Source of the DNA: Candidatus Bathyarchaeota archaeon
GTDB taxonomy: Archaea; Asgardarchaeota; Lokiarchaeia; Sigyniarchaeales; Sigyniarchaeaceae
Length of the DNA stretch: 24,267 nt
Direction of reading: 5' to 3'
Assembly (NCBI GenBank): GCA_014729935.1
Contig: WJJB01000470.1
Span: 1 to 24,267, forward strand
Part shown: piece after piece, positions 1 through 7,574 of the stretch
Numbering within the stretch: position 1 is the stretch's first letter
How the letters are laid out: each line of letters opens with the position of its first letter
Notes under the pieces: model-generated
What the model was told of the DNA's origin: nothing
Database searches by the model: none
Seen by the model: the letters and a program-made list of their open reading frames with translations, nothing else
Made by a program: the position numbers and the translations under genes

Positions 1-1
1 C

Positions 2-274
2 AGGTATTTCTTGAGCTGCTGCGATAGCAATCTTCTCGGCAAGAGGTTCACAGAGGGAAAGGCTTGCTTGCGGGTAACGGAGAGCTTTTACAAGGGAGAA
101 ATCTGCAGCTTGGATGAAGCAGCAAAAATCATCAAGAACCACATGGGAAGATGCGATAGCATCCAGATCATCGGGGAATGCATCATTAACAGGTTGGACG
201 CCGCGGGAATCATCTCGAAAGAGTGTGCCAAGGTGGTTAAGAACGTGCCCCACATCATGTTTGTCAGGTTTTGA
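2..274 (+). CDS. DUF424 family protein (5' truncated by window edge)
   Basis: The reading frame is already open at the left edge (codons from base 2) and ends with TGA at 272-274, so only about the last 90 residues are seen. The pattern CDSNLLGKRF, then LRV..SFYKGE, an I-x-G-E-x-I-I-N segment, and a closing V-P-H-I-M-F-V-R-F fits the archaeal DUF424 family (COG2412), whose members of about 100 residues carry 'D..LLGK.F.EG', 'FY.G' and a terminal 'VPH'. The family has no established biochemical role. The TTG at 11-13 is the first possible start codon in the window, but the similarity extends upstream of it (R-Y-F-L), so the true start is probably outside. It lies 18 bases upstream of the NMD3 gene on the same strand, consistent with co-transcription. 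Confidence 0.68.
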   Translation, partial: RYFLSCCDSNLLGKRFTEGKACLRVTESFYKGEICSLDEAAKIIKNHMGRCDSIQIIGECIINRLDAAGIISKECAKVVKNVPHIMFVRF

Positions 275-292
275 ACCGGTCAGGTCCTATTC

Positions 293-1561
293 ATGAATCG
301 CTTTTGTCCCTCATGCGGGAAACCCATCGACATGGAAACCCTCAAGGTCCATGGTTCCTGTGCCGAATGCAGGAACGAATCCAGCGCCATTTTCAAGATG
401 AGCGAATGCTCGATTCGCATCCAGATCTGCCCAACCTGCCACAAGTTCAGGAACTTGAACGAGAACCTGAAAACCTGGTACACGCCCGATAAACCGAGTT
501 TCAAGGATATCTGGATCCAAGCCATTTACTTTTTCATCATCGCGAGCCTGGAAGATAATGAAAGCTACGATTTCTTCATCGATTTCACCTTGGTCCCCGA
601 CATGATCGAATCTGGCAGGAAGAAACGGGTCGAGTTCACCATCACGGCACGCCCCCACGAGTCATTACCCGTGGCTGAAGCGGGAGGAATTGCAGGTATT
701 GAATCCATGGAAGAAATCCAAGATATGGCTGCGGTGGATAACTTGGTTGACAGGGCAGGGATGGCAAGCATGGCAAGGTTGCCGGCACCACCCGAAGGGA
801 GGCAAAAATGCGAGCTGCTGTATTCGGTGGGATCATGCAACGAATGTGCCCTGAAGCGAGCTGGATACCATAATTCGGTCATCCAGCTGCGCGTGGGAAA
901 GGAACGCCCAGAGAATGACCGCATGTTCAAGGAAATCCTTGCCATCATTGATGAATTTTCAAGAAATCACCAGTATCAAGGCTTGCACCCTGTGAGTGCC
1001 ATCACCGATGTTGCAGGAGGCGTGGATATCAAGCTCCTGTCCCGGCACCATGGCAAGATGATCAGCCACGAGATCAAGAACCAGGAATGCGTCAAGGTAA
1101 AGGAATCCTTCAAGGTGATCGGTCCAGATCACGAGACGGGGGGGAACCTGAAGCGCTTATTCTTCTCCATCCGCCTGTTTCCCTACTATCCCGGTGATGT
1201 ATTCATCATCGATCCATCACGGGGTCCTGAGATGATCCTTGCAGTGCGCTCCCGCATGATCGAGGTTCAATCTCTCAAGGATGGCAGGCGACGCACCGTG
1301 AAACCAGACAAGCTGGATGAGAACGGATTGATCTTCCAAGCGGGATATCACCCGTTGCACCAGTTCCAGGTGGTGAGTTTCCTGGATGATGCCATCCTCC
1401 TGATGCACTCGGGAGATTTCCAAGAGCGGGAAATGGAAATGCCCCCATGGCTCGGGATCACCAGCGATACGGTGATGGTGCACGCGTTGCAATACCAAGA
1501 CCGGTATTACATCATCCCGGTAGACGTGTACGAATCCATCGATTCATTGCACGAGGGGTAA
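293..1561 (+). CDS. nmd3: NMD3-like ribosomal export/maturation factor homologue
   Basis: This 422-residue protein begins with a zinc-ribbon region of CxxC pairs (C5/C8, C23/C26, C46/C49), followed by a predicted alpha/beta body. A further cysteine pair (SVGSCNEC, near residue 185) sits before the segment rich in R-V-G-K-E-R-P. This order matches archaeal NMD3 proteins, homologues of the eukaryotic 60S export adaptor that binds the large ribosomal subunit. In archaea, with no nucleus, a role in late large-subunit maturation or quality control is inferred. Residues about 120-165 form an Ala/Gly/Met-rich segment that looks like a lineage-specific insertion. The ATG at 293 is 18 bases after the DUF424 stop. 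The stop TAA at 1559-1561 overlaps the next gene's ATG by one base, indicating an operon. Confidence 0.85.
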   Translation: MNRFCPSCGKPIDMETLKVHGSCAECRNESSAIFKMSECSIRIQICPTCHKFRNLNENLKTWYTPDKPSFKDIWIQAIYFFIIASLEDNESYDFFIDFTLVPDMIESGRKKRVEFTITARPHESLPVAEAGGIAGIESMEEIQDMAAVDNLVDRAGMASMARLPAPPEGRQKCELLYSVGSCNECALKRAGYHNSVIQLRVGKERPENDRMFKEILAIIDEFSRNHQYQGLHPVSAITDVAGGVDIKLLSRHHGKMISHEIKNQECVKVKESFKVIGPDHETGGNLKRLFFSIRLFPYYPGDVFIIDPSRGPEMILAVRSRMIEVQSLKDGRRRTVKPDKLDENGLIFQAGYHPLHQFQVVSFLDDAILLMHSGDFQEREMEMPPWLGITSDTVMVHALQYQDRYYIIPVDVYESIDSLHEG

Positions 1562-2802
1562 TGGGAACCATGAGGCTGGGAAACAATTCCATGATCAAGG
1601 TTATCGAAGGGAAGATGTACTTGGATGGCATTCCTGCCAGCGTGGTATTGGAGCGCATCTCCCCGCCCGCCTGCATCCTGTTCACGCGCAAGCTAAGGCA
1701 AAATTGCGAGAGCTTCAAGAATGTGGTTGCAGGAACCTTGCACGATGCAGAAATTCATTATTCAGCGAAAACCAACTACTCCAAGGAAGTCTTGGAGATC
1801 GTGCACCAATCGGGCTTGATGGTTCAGGTGGTCTCACCACGGGAGCTTCGCAAGGTACTCGAGGCAGGATTTCCACCGGGTAGCATCATGGTGGATGGTT
1901 TGTATCGGCAACAAGGATTCCTGGAACGGGCGGCGAGCCTGCACGTGGCAAGCATCGTGACTCCCTGGGTGGATGAACTCCAACGACTGGATCGAATCGC
2001 CCGTGAAACGGGAAACCAAGTGGGGAAAATGCAGGTTGGCTTGCGATTCATGACCCCTAGCCCGCAAGGGCGCATCGGCATCAACGCGACCGATAGAGCG
2101 GCCATGGACCGATTGGTGGAGACCTTGACGCGATGCGATCACCTGCAAGTAAGCATGGTCGCTTGCCACCCCGGATCCCAGGTTCATGATCCCGACACTC
2201 ATGGCAGGACATGCAGTTACCTGCTCGATGCCATGGATTGCTTGGAGGCTCGGGGTATTCAATGTCGCGGGGCGACCATCAACCTTGGAGGGGGATTTCC
2301 AGAGCCGGAGATTGCCACGAGAGAATGGTTAACACGGGTCATGGGTGAAATCTCCCGTGTATTGATGGAGCGTCACGAGAAGGGAACGCGTGCACCCACG
2401 TGCTTTGAGCCTGGAAGGTACATCGTGTCGGATGCAGGTGCCATCATGTCAAGAATCCAACGCTTGTTTCATGACAGGCAGGGTAACCGGTGGGCATTGC
2501 TTGACGTTGGAATGGACGTGATTTCCCGATTTTCCAATAGTCATCACCGGTACTTCTCGGTGGAGCATGCGGGGGAACCTCATGGGACTCCCTTGAGCTT
2601 CCAAGGTCGCGTGCCAACAGCTCAAGACGTGCTCAGGAAAGGAGCCCATTTCTCCAAGGCAGCCATCGCGGGAGAGCACGTGCTCATCTTGAACTGCGGG
2701 GCATATTCTTGGACCTTTTCACGTCGATTTAGCTTCGAGTTTCCCCAGAGAATCATCATCGATGGCGATGCCATGAGAGCAGGAGAGACACCAGATAAGT
2801 GA
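1561..2802 (+). CDS. Fold-type III PLP-dependent decarboxylase-like protein (LysA/ornithine decarboxylase superfamily)
   Basis: From the ATG at 1561 the product is 413 residues, near the usual size for diaminopimelate decarboxylases. Family landmarks run in order: HYSAKTN with the PLP-binding lysine (K70), CHPGSQ (the HIGSQ position), NLGGGFPEPE (phosphate-binding glycine loop), EPGRYIVSDAG, LDVGMD and NCGAYSW near the C-terminus. The catalytic 'C-E-S-S-D' motif of LysA is replaced by P-T-A-Q-D, so the general-acid cysteine appears to be absent. The enzyme may therefore act on another amino acid, run different chemistry or be inactive. The start was chosen because the ATG overlaps the NMD3 stop; ATG at 1570 or 1591 is also possible. 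The in-frame extension back to 1447 lies inside NMD3 and is unlikely to be used. Confidence 0.82.
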   Translation: MGTMRLGNNSMIKVIEGKMYLDGIPASVVLERISPPACILFTRKLRQNCESFKNVVAGTLHDAEIHYSAKTNYSKEVLEIVHQSGLMVQVVSPRELRKVLEAGFPPGSIMVDGLYRQQGFLERAASLHVASIVTPWVDELQRLDRIARETGNQVGKMQVGLRFMTPSPQGRIGINATDRAAMDRLVETLTRCDHLQVSMVACHPGSQVHDPDTHGRTCSYLLDAMDCLEARGIQCRGATINLGGGFPEPEIATREWLTRVMGEISRVLMERHEKGTRAPTCFEPGRYIVSDAGAIMSRIQRLFHDRQGNRWALLDVGMDVISRFSNSHHRYFSVEHAGEPHGTPLSFQGRVPTAQDVLRKGAHFSKAAIAGEHVLILNCGAYSWTFSRRFSFEFPQRIIIDGDAMRAGETPDK

Positions 2803-2857
2803 CATTGCCTCGTGCCGGTGATACCAGCCATCGGATTGCACGGTCTCCCGTCGCAAC

Positions 2858-2884
2858 GCTTAATATTCCATTATCCTTATACAG
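2858..2884 (+). promoter_or_regulatory. Candidate promoter of the YchF-type GTPase gene
   Basis: The 110-base gap after the PLP enzyme has AT-rich TATA-like stretches at about 2859-2866 (CTTAATAT) and 2876-2884. A purine-rich ribosome binding site, GGAGTGG at 2901-2907, precedes the ATG at 2913. This suggests a new transcript begins here. Confidence 0.4.
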
Positions 2885-2912
2885 AGCTAATGATCATGTT
2901 GGAGTGGTTCAC

Positions 2913-4124
2913 ATGTTGATCGGGCTCGTTGGAAAACCCAGCGCGGGAAAAAGCACGTTCTTGAACGCGGCGACCATGGCAGGGGCGAAAACGGGGGATT
3001 ATCCATTCACCACAATCAAGGCTAATCCCGGGAAAGGTTTCGTTCGCCGGCCTTGCGTCTCACGGGAGTTCGACGTGGAACCCGATCCAAACAATTCCTT
3101 GGTGAAAAGTGGCATCAGGTTTTGCCCCGTCGACCTGCTCGACGTGGCGGGATTGGTACCGGGTGCTCATGAAGGAAAGGGGATGGGAAACCAATTCCTC
3201 AATGACTTGAGTAGGGCAGACGTGTTACTCCATATCGTGGATATCTCGGGATCGCTAAATGAGAAGGGGGAGAAGGTGGACCCCGGCTCGCACGATCCCC
3301 TGAAGGATATCGCATTCCTTGAACGGGAGATCGTCTATTGGATAAAGCAAATCATAGAGCGGGAGGATTGGGCGAGATTCATCCGAACGCAAAAGCAGCA
3401 GAAAACGCCAATGGCAAGAGCCCTGCACGAGAGGTTAACTGGCATTGGAATCACCTTGCAACACGTGCACCAAGCATTGCAAAAGGCGAGCTTGCTGGAC
3501 AGGCAGGTATCCGACTGGGACGATAAGGAAAAGCTTGCCTTTGCCACCCAATTGCAGGCCTTATCCAAACCCATCGTTATCGTGGCAAACAAGATAGACA
3601 AGGACAAGGGCAAGGAGAACTTCGAACGGATCAGCAAGATGCCTGAATACCAAGGAAGGATCTTTCCAACAAGTGCCCTTGCAGAATATTACCTCAGGTC
3701 CTATGCCGAGAAGGGTATCATCGAATACGTGCCGGGCAATGGTGAATTTGCCATCAACGAGTCGGCGAAGATCTCGAGCAAGGAGACGGCAATACTTGCC
3801 AGGATGAAGGAAGAGATATTGGATGTGTATGGCTCCACCGGCGTGCAAGACGCGCTTGAAAAAGCCATCTTCGACGTGCTTGATTACATCTTCGTGTACC
3901 CGGTATACGATGCCAACAAGCTGGAAGATCATGATGGCCGCGTTCTCCCCGACGTTTTCCTGGTGAAGCGCGGAACCAAGCTCATCGATTTCGTGGCAAG
4001 CAAGATACATGGAGACATTGCCGAAGCATTCATTCATGGGATCAATGTGAGAACCAAGCGGCGCTTGAGCGAGGATTACCCGCTTGAAGCCGATGACGTG
4101 GTCAAGATAGTGTCGGCGAAATGA
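2913..4124 (+). CDS. ychF: YchF/OLA1-type Obg-family GTPase/ATPase
   Basis: The 403-residue product starts MLIGLVGKPSAGKST, giving a P-loop at residues 7-15. It has YPFTTI after switch I, DVAGLVPGAHEGKGMGN (switch II), a NKID base-recognition motif and a C-terminal TGS-like domain (K-L-E-D-H-D-G-R-V-L-P-D-V-F-L onwards). The 'PGSHDPLKDI' insert and overall order match archaeal COG0012-type proteins. These are ribosome-associated nucleotidases related to OLA1/YchF, thought to act in translation or stress response. The open frame continues upstream to 2799. ATG 2913 was chosen because it follows GGAGTGG and begins exactly at the conserved G-domain strand. It is separated from the previous gene by 110 bases with TATA-like sequence. 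Confidence 0.92.
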   Translation: MLIGLVGKPSAGKSTFLNAATMAGAKTGDYPFTTIKANPGKGFVRRPCVSREFDVEPDPNNSLVKSGIRFCPVDLLDVAGLVPGAHEGKGMGNQFLNDLSRADVLLHIVDISGSLNEKGEKVDPGSHDPLKDIAFLEREIVYWIKQIIEREDWARFIRTQKQQKTPMARALHERLTGIGITLQHVHQALQKASLLDRQVSDWDDKEKLAFATQLQALSKPIVIVANKIDKDKGKENFERISKMPEYQGRIFPTSALAEYYLRSYAEKGIIEYVPGNGEFAINESAKISSKETAILARMKEEILDVYGSTGVQDALEKAIFDVLDYIFVYPVYDANKLEDHDGRVLPDVFLVKRGTKLIDFVASKIHGDIAEAFIHGINVRTKRRLSEDYPLEADDVVKIVSAK

Positions 4125-4205
4125 GGCCAACCACCATCACCATCAACAATATCACCACCTGCACCACCTGTACCATCATCCATGCCAACACTAGTTGAAA
4201 CCCAC
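4125..4205. repeat. Low-complexity CAY-rich (CAC/CAT/ACC) spacer
   Basis: The gap between the YchF gene and the dehydrogenase gene is dominated on the plus strand by imperfect ACC, ATC and CAC triplets, from about 4129 to 4175. It has almost no G and no clear TATA box. The stretch could reflect replication slippage or an unstructured spacer in a polycistronic mRNA. Confidence 0.5.
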
Positions 4206-4220
4206 CACGAGGTAAAACTA

Positions 4221-5147
4221 ATGACAATCAAGAAAATACTCATCACGGATAACGTTAACGAGAAGGCAGCGGCGTACTTGAAAGGGAAGGGATTCGAGGT
4301 CACCACCGTGCCAACGCAGGATCCTGGAGTACTGGCGGGACTACTCCCTGGATATCACGGCATCATCGTGCGATCCGCCACGAAACTGCGGAAGGAGCTC
4401 CTCGAAACCTTGCCGGACTTGAAGATCATCGGAAGGGCGGGTGCTGGATTGGATAACATCGATGTCGCGTTTGCCAAGGACAAGGGGATAGAGATCGTGA
4501 ATTCCCCGATGGCACACGCGGTCTCTGTCGCAGAGCATGCCATGGCTCTCATGTTATCCATCACCAGGAACATACCTAAGGCAGATGCAGCCATGAAAGC
4601 AGGCAAGTGGATCAAGAGGCAATTGAAGAGCAACGAGGTGCGGGGGAAGGTTTTGGGCATCATCGGGTTCGGCAACATCGGGCAGCAGGTTGCCCGGAGG
4701 GCCCTCGCATTTGGCATGAAGGTGTATACCTACGACGTGGTTCCCGCCTGCAACGATATATCTGAAGAGATGGGGTGCACGGTCAGTGAGGAAATAAATG
4801 AAATGCTCCCATTCATCGATTACCTGACATTGCACGTCCCCCACAACAAGCACACGCATCACCTGCTCGATGCGAGACGGTTATCCCTGCTGAAGCCAGG
4901 AGCGATTCTCATCAACACATCCCGTGGCAAGATTATTGATCAAGATGCTCTCGTTGATGCACTTCAACAGGGAACCATCCGGGGTGCAGCACTAGACGTT
5001 TTCAAGGAAGAGCCAATTCCGCAAGGTGACCCGCTCTTGGAATTGGATAACGTGATCCTGACGCCCCACATCGCGAGCGCCACCGTGGAAACGCAGGAGC
5101 TTGCAGCCACCACCGTTGCCGAGGAGATAGCAAACTTCTTCGCCTAA
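4221..5147 (+). CDS. serA: D-3-phosphoglycerate dehydrogenase-like 2-hydroxyacid dehydrogenase
   Basis: This 308-residue protein has the full D-isomer-specific 2-hydroxyacid dehydrogenase signature. The NAD-binding Rossmann motif GIIGFGNIGQQVA lies near residues 145-157, followed by LTLHVPHNKHTHHL. The catalytic arginine is in NTSRGKIID (near residue 235), the glutamate in DVFKEEP and the histidine in TPHIASAT (near residue 283). Archaeal phosphoglycerate dehydrogenases without the C-terminal ACT domain have this length and oxidise 3-phosphoglycerate in the phosphorylated serine pathway. Substrate cannot be fixed from sequence alone, so glyoxylate or hydroxypyruvate reductase activity remains possible. 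ATG 4221 was chosen over the ATG at 4182 because GAGGT at 4209-4213 is well placed and the conserved domain starts there. Confidence 0.88.
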   Translation: MTIKKILITDNVNEKAAAYLKGKGFEVTTVPTQDPGVLAGLLPGYHGIIVRSATKLRKELLETLPDLKIIGRAGAGLDNIDVAFAKDKGIEIVNSPMAHAVSVAEHAMALMLSITRNIPKADAAMKAGKWIKRQLKSNEVRGKVLGIIGFGNIGQQVARRALAFGMKVYTYDVVPACNDISEEMGCTVSEEINEMLPFIDYLTLHVPHNKHTHHLLDARRLSLLKPGAILINTSRGKIIDQDALVDALQQGTIRGAALDVFKEEPIPQGDPLLELDNVILTPHIASATVETQELAATTVAEEIANFFA

Positions 5148-5156
5148 TCCGGACGC

Positions 5157-5169
5157 AATTTTTTAAACC
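5157..5169 (+). promoter_or_regulatory. TATA box for the L15e gene
   Basis: TTTTTTAAA at 5159-5167 is a good archaeal TATA match and would give initiation near 5190. GGTGA at 5201-5205 then serves as ribosome binding site for the ATG at 5212. Confidence 0.55.
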
Positions 5170-5211
5170 ATGTAAAACTCAATTCCTTGCACATTTTACC
5201 GGTGAATGCCA

Positions 5212-5796
5212 ATGAATGCATACCAGAAGATCCGAGATGCTTGGAAGAATCCCGAGGAATCGGGAGTGCGGCAAGAAAACTTGAAACGCATGATCAAGTG
5301 GCGAAAGCAACCCACCGTGTACAGGGTGAAGCGGCCGCTCAGGCCTGACCGTGCAAGGGCACTCGGGTACAAGGCGAAGCAAGGATTCATCGTCGCGCGA
5401 GTCAAGGTTCGCCGGGGCACGCTCAGGAAGCTTCGACCGCGCATGGGTCGCAAGCCGGGTAACATGGGTGTCAACAAGATCACCCCTGGGAAAAACTTGC
5501 GATGGATCGCCGAGCAACGGGCACAAAAACGCTTCACCAACTTGGAAGTCCTCAACTCCTACTGGGTTGGTCAGGATGGCTTGAGAAAGTACTACGAGGT
5601 CATCTTGGTGGACCCCTTCCATCCGGCTATCATCAAGGATAAGGATATCAACTGGGTATGCAAGAAAACCCACAAGGGTAGGGTATACAGGGGACTCACT
5701 TCCGCTGGCAAGAAAGCAAGGGGCCTCAGGAACAAGGGTAAAGGTGCAGAGAAGGTGCGCCCCTCCTTGAATGCACATGACCGTCGTGGCAAATGA
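5212..5796 (+). CDS. rpl15e: Large-subunit ribosomal protein L15e
   Basis: The product is 194 residues and strongly basic. It contains hallmark L15e segments: MIKWRKQPTVYRVKRPLRPD, RARALGYKAKQGFIVARV, NLEVLNSYWVGQDG, YYEVILVDPFHPAI, DINWVCK, RGLTSAGKKARGLRNKGKG and a basic C-terminus ending H-D-R-R-G-K. L15e is a core large-subunit protein of archaea and eukaryotes. Two in-frame ATGs exist, at 5206 and 5212. The GGTGA at 5201-5205 abuts the first but is six bases from the second, so 5212 is preferred. In many archaea L15e lies just upstream of the COG1325-RNase P protein cluster. The same order holds here, although a 254-base gap intervenes. Confidence 0.96.
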   Translation: MNAYQKIRDAWKNPEESGVRQENLKRMIKWRKQPTVYRVKRPLRPDRARALGYKAKQGFIVARVKVRRGTLRKLRPRMGRKPGNMGVNKITPGKNLRWIAEQRAQKRFTNLEVLNSYWVGQDGLRKYYEVILVDPFHPAIIKDKDINWVCKKTHKGRVYRGLTSAGKKARGLRNKGKGAEKVRPSLNAHDRRGK

Positions 5797-6050
5797 ACGC
5801 ACCGGCGACCACGAGCCCCCATCCACCTTCATCCCACCAACGATTTCTCCCATCCCTTCATGTCTTGATGAACGAGGCAACATGTGGAGGTTGGATGACG
5901 TGCCCCTGAACTTTACCACCCATTTCCCTTCCTCTTCCCCACCGAAATAATGATCTCCCGCATCACCACCTCATCACCTTCACCCTTTAATCAATTCCAA
6001 TAGCTAGACATCCTCCATACCGACTACAAACCAACGCTGCTTGATGCATC
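5797..6050. other. 254-base intergenic spacer, pyrimidine-rich
   Basis: No open frame with coding character is visible. The plus strand is rich in CCAC, CATC and CTTC strings through about 5815-5985. A weak TATA-like CTTTAATC at 5985-5992 could serve the downstream gene at 6051. A TGATGA at 5866-5871 and a CTGA at 5906-5909 resemble C and D boxes but are badly spaced. Confidence 0.4.
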
Positions 6051-6527
6051 ATGTCAATCAAGATCGGGTTTTCACGCATTCAGGTCACGGCACATGTACA
6101 CGCGACCGAGAGCATCAAGAAGGTAAAGGATGCTTTCAGGAAATTGCTTGCAGTTGATGGTGATCACCTTCAAAAGATGCTCGATGTGCAATCCTGCGAG
6201 GGGGATTACGGGACAAGGATTTCCATCATCACGGCAACCATCAAGCGGAAGAAGGAAGTGAAGGCCCTCATCGAGAGAATCGCCCGGAAGCTGCCATTGG
6301 AGCACAAGCAAGCAATCAACGACCACTTCATGTCCGTGTCCAAGGAAGAGAAGATAGTCTTCTTGCGGCTTGACAAGCAATTACTGCACGAAGGTGAGTT
6401 CAGGATCTCCCAATCGGGAGACATCCTGCACGTGGCAATCCGCATCGCGATCTATAACCAAACCCACGGGGCCGACCGGCGCCACGCGGTGAAAGGTTTT
6501 TTACTCGACGCGGGAATACTCGCGTGA
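6051..6527 (+). CDS. COG1325-type RNA-binding protein (predicted exosome-associated)
   Basis: This 158-residue protein shows the archaeal COG1325 pattern: an N-terminal strand 'I-x-V-T-A-H-V-H-A-T-E', a long helical middle, a D-x-Q-S-C-E-G-D-Y-G-T-R stretch, and a C-terminal domain with V-F-L-R-L-D-K-Q and 'D-x-L-H-V-A-I-R-I'. The family is predicted to bind RNA and is encoded in the archaeal exosome/RNase P gene neighbourhood, but no enzymatic role is established. The next gene, RNase P subunit Rpp30, begins 25 bases after this stop, with Pop5 after it, so the three are likely co-transcribed. The start ATG at 6051 has little ribosome binding site, and a weak TATA-like element lies about 60 bases upstream. 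Confidence 0.82.
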   Translation: MSIKIGFSRIQVTAHVHATESIKKVKDAFRKLLAVDGDHLQKMLDVQSCEGDYGTRISIITATIKRKKEVKALIERIARKLPLEHKQAINDHFMSVSKEEKIVFLRLDKQLLHEGEFRISQSGDILHVAIRIAIYNQTHGADRRHAVKGFLLDAGILA

Positions 6528-6552
6528 TTCACCTGAAGAAACGGCGAGCACC

Positions 6553-7245
6553 ATGACCCTCAGCACCGTAGAGACATGCATCCCCATCCCTCCCTGCCAT
6601 CAGGGGGAGGATCCTGTTGCACTGATACAAGAATGGATGCACCGTGCGAGTGAACTTGGTTACCGGGGGATCGTTGTTGACCTCACGGGATGGCCAATGG
6701 ATGGGCGGTTTCAAGCATGCCTGCAAGAAGCTCGAGCGGAAAATATTACCATGGATGTATTCACCCGTGCAACGATCGCGGTTCCTGACAGGTCACAGGT
6801 GAAACGAGCATTCAGGAACATCAGGAAGAAGCTTGGTGTTGATTTCATCGCCTTGACTTCACCGGACGAGAGCACCCTGAACTATGCCGCGAAAGATACC
6901 CGCATAGACATCATCCATCTCGGGCATCTCCGGGAATTCGAGGCGTTCACTGATGGCGTTGCCTCCCTTGCCGGGCAATCGGGGATCTTCGTGGAGCTCC
7001 CGTTCTACATGTTACTCCACGTGCCATCCCGGCACCGGTCCAGGATATTGCGAGGATTCAACAAGGTGATGCACGCGTGTGCATCAAATCATGCACGGGT
7101 GCTGGTATCTTCCTGGCCGAGATCACCGGTAGACTTGAAGAACGCGTGGCAGAAACAAGTCACTCTTTCGGAACTTCTCGATGCTAGCAGACAAGCTTGC
7201 AGGACAATCGTCGTGGACAATCCACGGGAGCTGGTTGAACCGTGA
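6553..7245 (+). CDS. rnp3: RNase P protein component 3 (Rpp30)
   Basis: The 230-residue product matches Rpp30. It has a TIM-barrel-like alternation, with G-Y-R-G-I-V-V-D-L early, T-R-A-T-I-A-V in the middle, 'K-L-G-V-D-F-I-A-L-T-S', 'I-D-I-I-H-L', E-L-P-F-Y, and a late R-V-L-V-S-S-W segment where homologues have 'I.SS.A'. Rpp30 pairs with Pop5 and supports the catalytic domain of RNase P RNA during 5' maturation of tRNA precursors. The stop TGA overlaps the GTG start of the Pop5 gene (GTGA at 7242-7245), so partner subunits appear translationally coupled. No RNase P RNA gene was recognised in this window. Confidence 0.88.
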   Translation: MTLSTVETCIPIPPCHQGEDPVALIQEWMHRASELGYRGIVVDLTGWPMDGRFQACLQEARAENITMDVFTRATIAVPDRSQVKRAFRNIRKKLGVDFIALTSPDESTLNYAAKDTRIDIIHLGHLREFEAFTDGVASLAGQSGIFVELPFYMLLHVPSRHRSRILRGFNKVMHACASNHARVLVSSWPRSPVDLKNAWQKQVTLSELLDASRQACRTIVVDNPRELVEP

Positions 7246-7556
7246 CAAAGCGAGAACGCCAGCGCTACGTGAAATTCAAGATCTACACTGCCACAAGAAA
7301 TAGCACCACATTCAACGGGAAGGCGATCACCAGGAGTATCTGGCGCAAGTTCACCAAGCTATACGGGGAGATCGAGAGTAGCAAGGCAGGATTCTGGCTC
7401 ATGGAATACGATCCGGCGGAACGGGTTGGTACCATCCGGTGCTCGCACCTGGTTTTAGCAGGCTTGGTGACAACCCTCACGTTGCTACGTGAGCTGGACG
7501 GCACGCCGGTTTCGTTTGATACCCTCTCCACCAGCGGTATCTTGGGAAAATTATGA
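7242..7556 (+). CDS. rnp2: RNase P protein component 2 (Pop5/Rpp14)
   Basis: This is a 104-residue protein with the Pop5 pattern R-Y-V-K-F-K-I-Y, 'I-T-R-S-I-W-R-K-F-T-K-L-Y-G-E', W-L-M-E-Y-D, G-T-I-R-C-S-H and the C-terminal T-L-S-T-S-G-I-L-G. It forms the heterotetramer with Rpp30 that activates the RNase P RNA. The start is a GTG overlapping the Rpp30 stop by four bases. No ATG in frame would preserve the conserved N-terminal strand. Its end faces the minus-strand TrmB-family gene, with 18 bases between the two stops. Confidence 0.88.
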   Translation: MTKRERQRYVKFKIYTATRNSTTFNGKAITRSIWRKFTKLYGEIESSKAGFWLMEYDPAERVGTIRCSHLVLAGLVTTLTLLRELDGTPVSFDTLSTSGILGKL

Positions 7557-7574
7557 GATGCGTGTCAACATGGT

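Noticed and set aside
1447..1560. Longer N-terminus for the PLP enzyme
   Set aside because: It lies inside the NMD3 coding sequence and adds residues not found in the family; the TAATG overlap at 1559-1563 gives a natural start.
5866..5909. C/D box-like guide RNA (TGATGA ... GGATGA ... CTGA)
   Set aside because: No D' box is present, the C'-to-D spacing is only about seven bases, and the ends do not pair.
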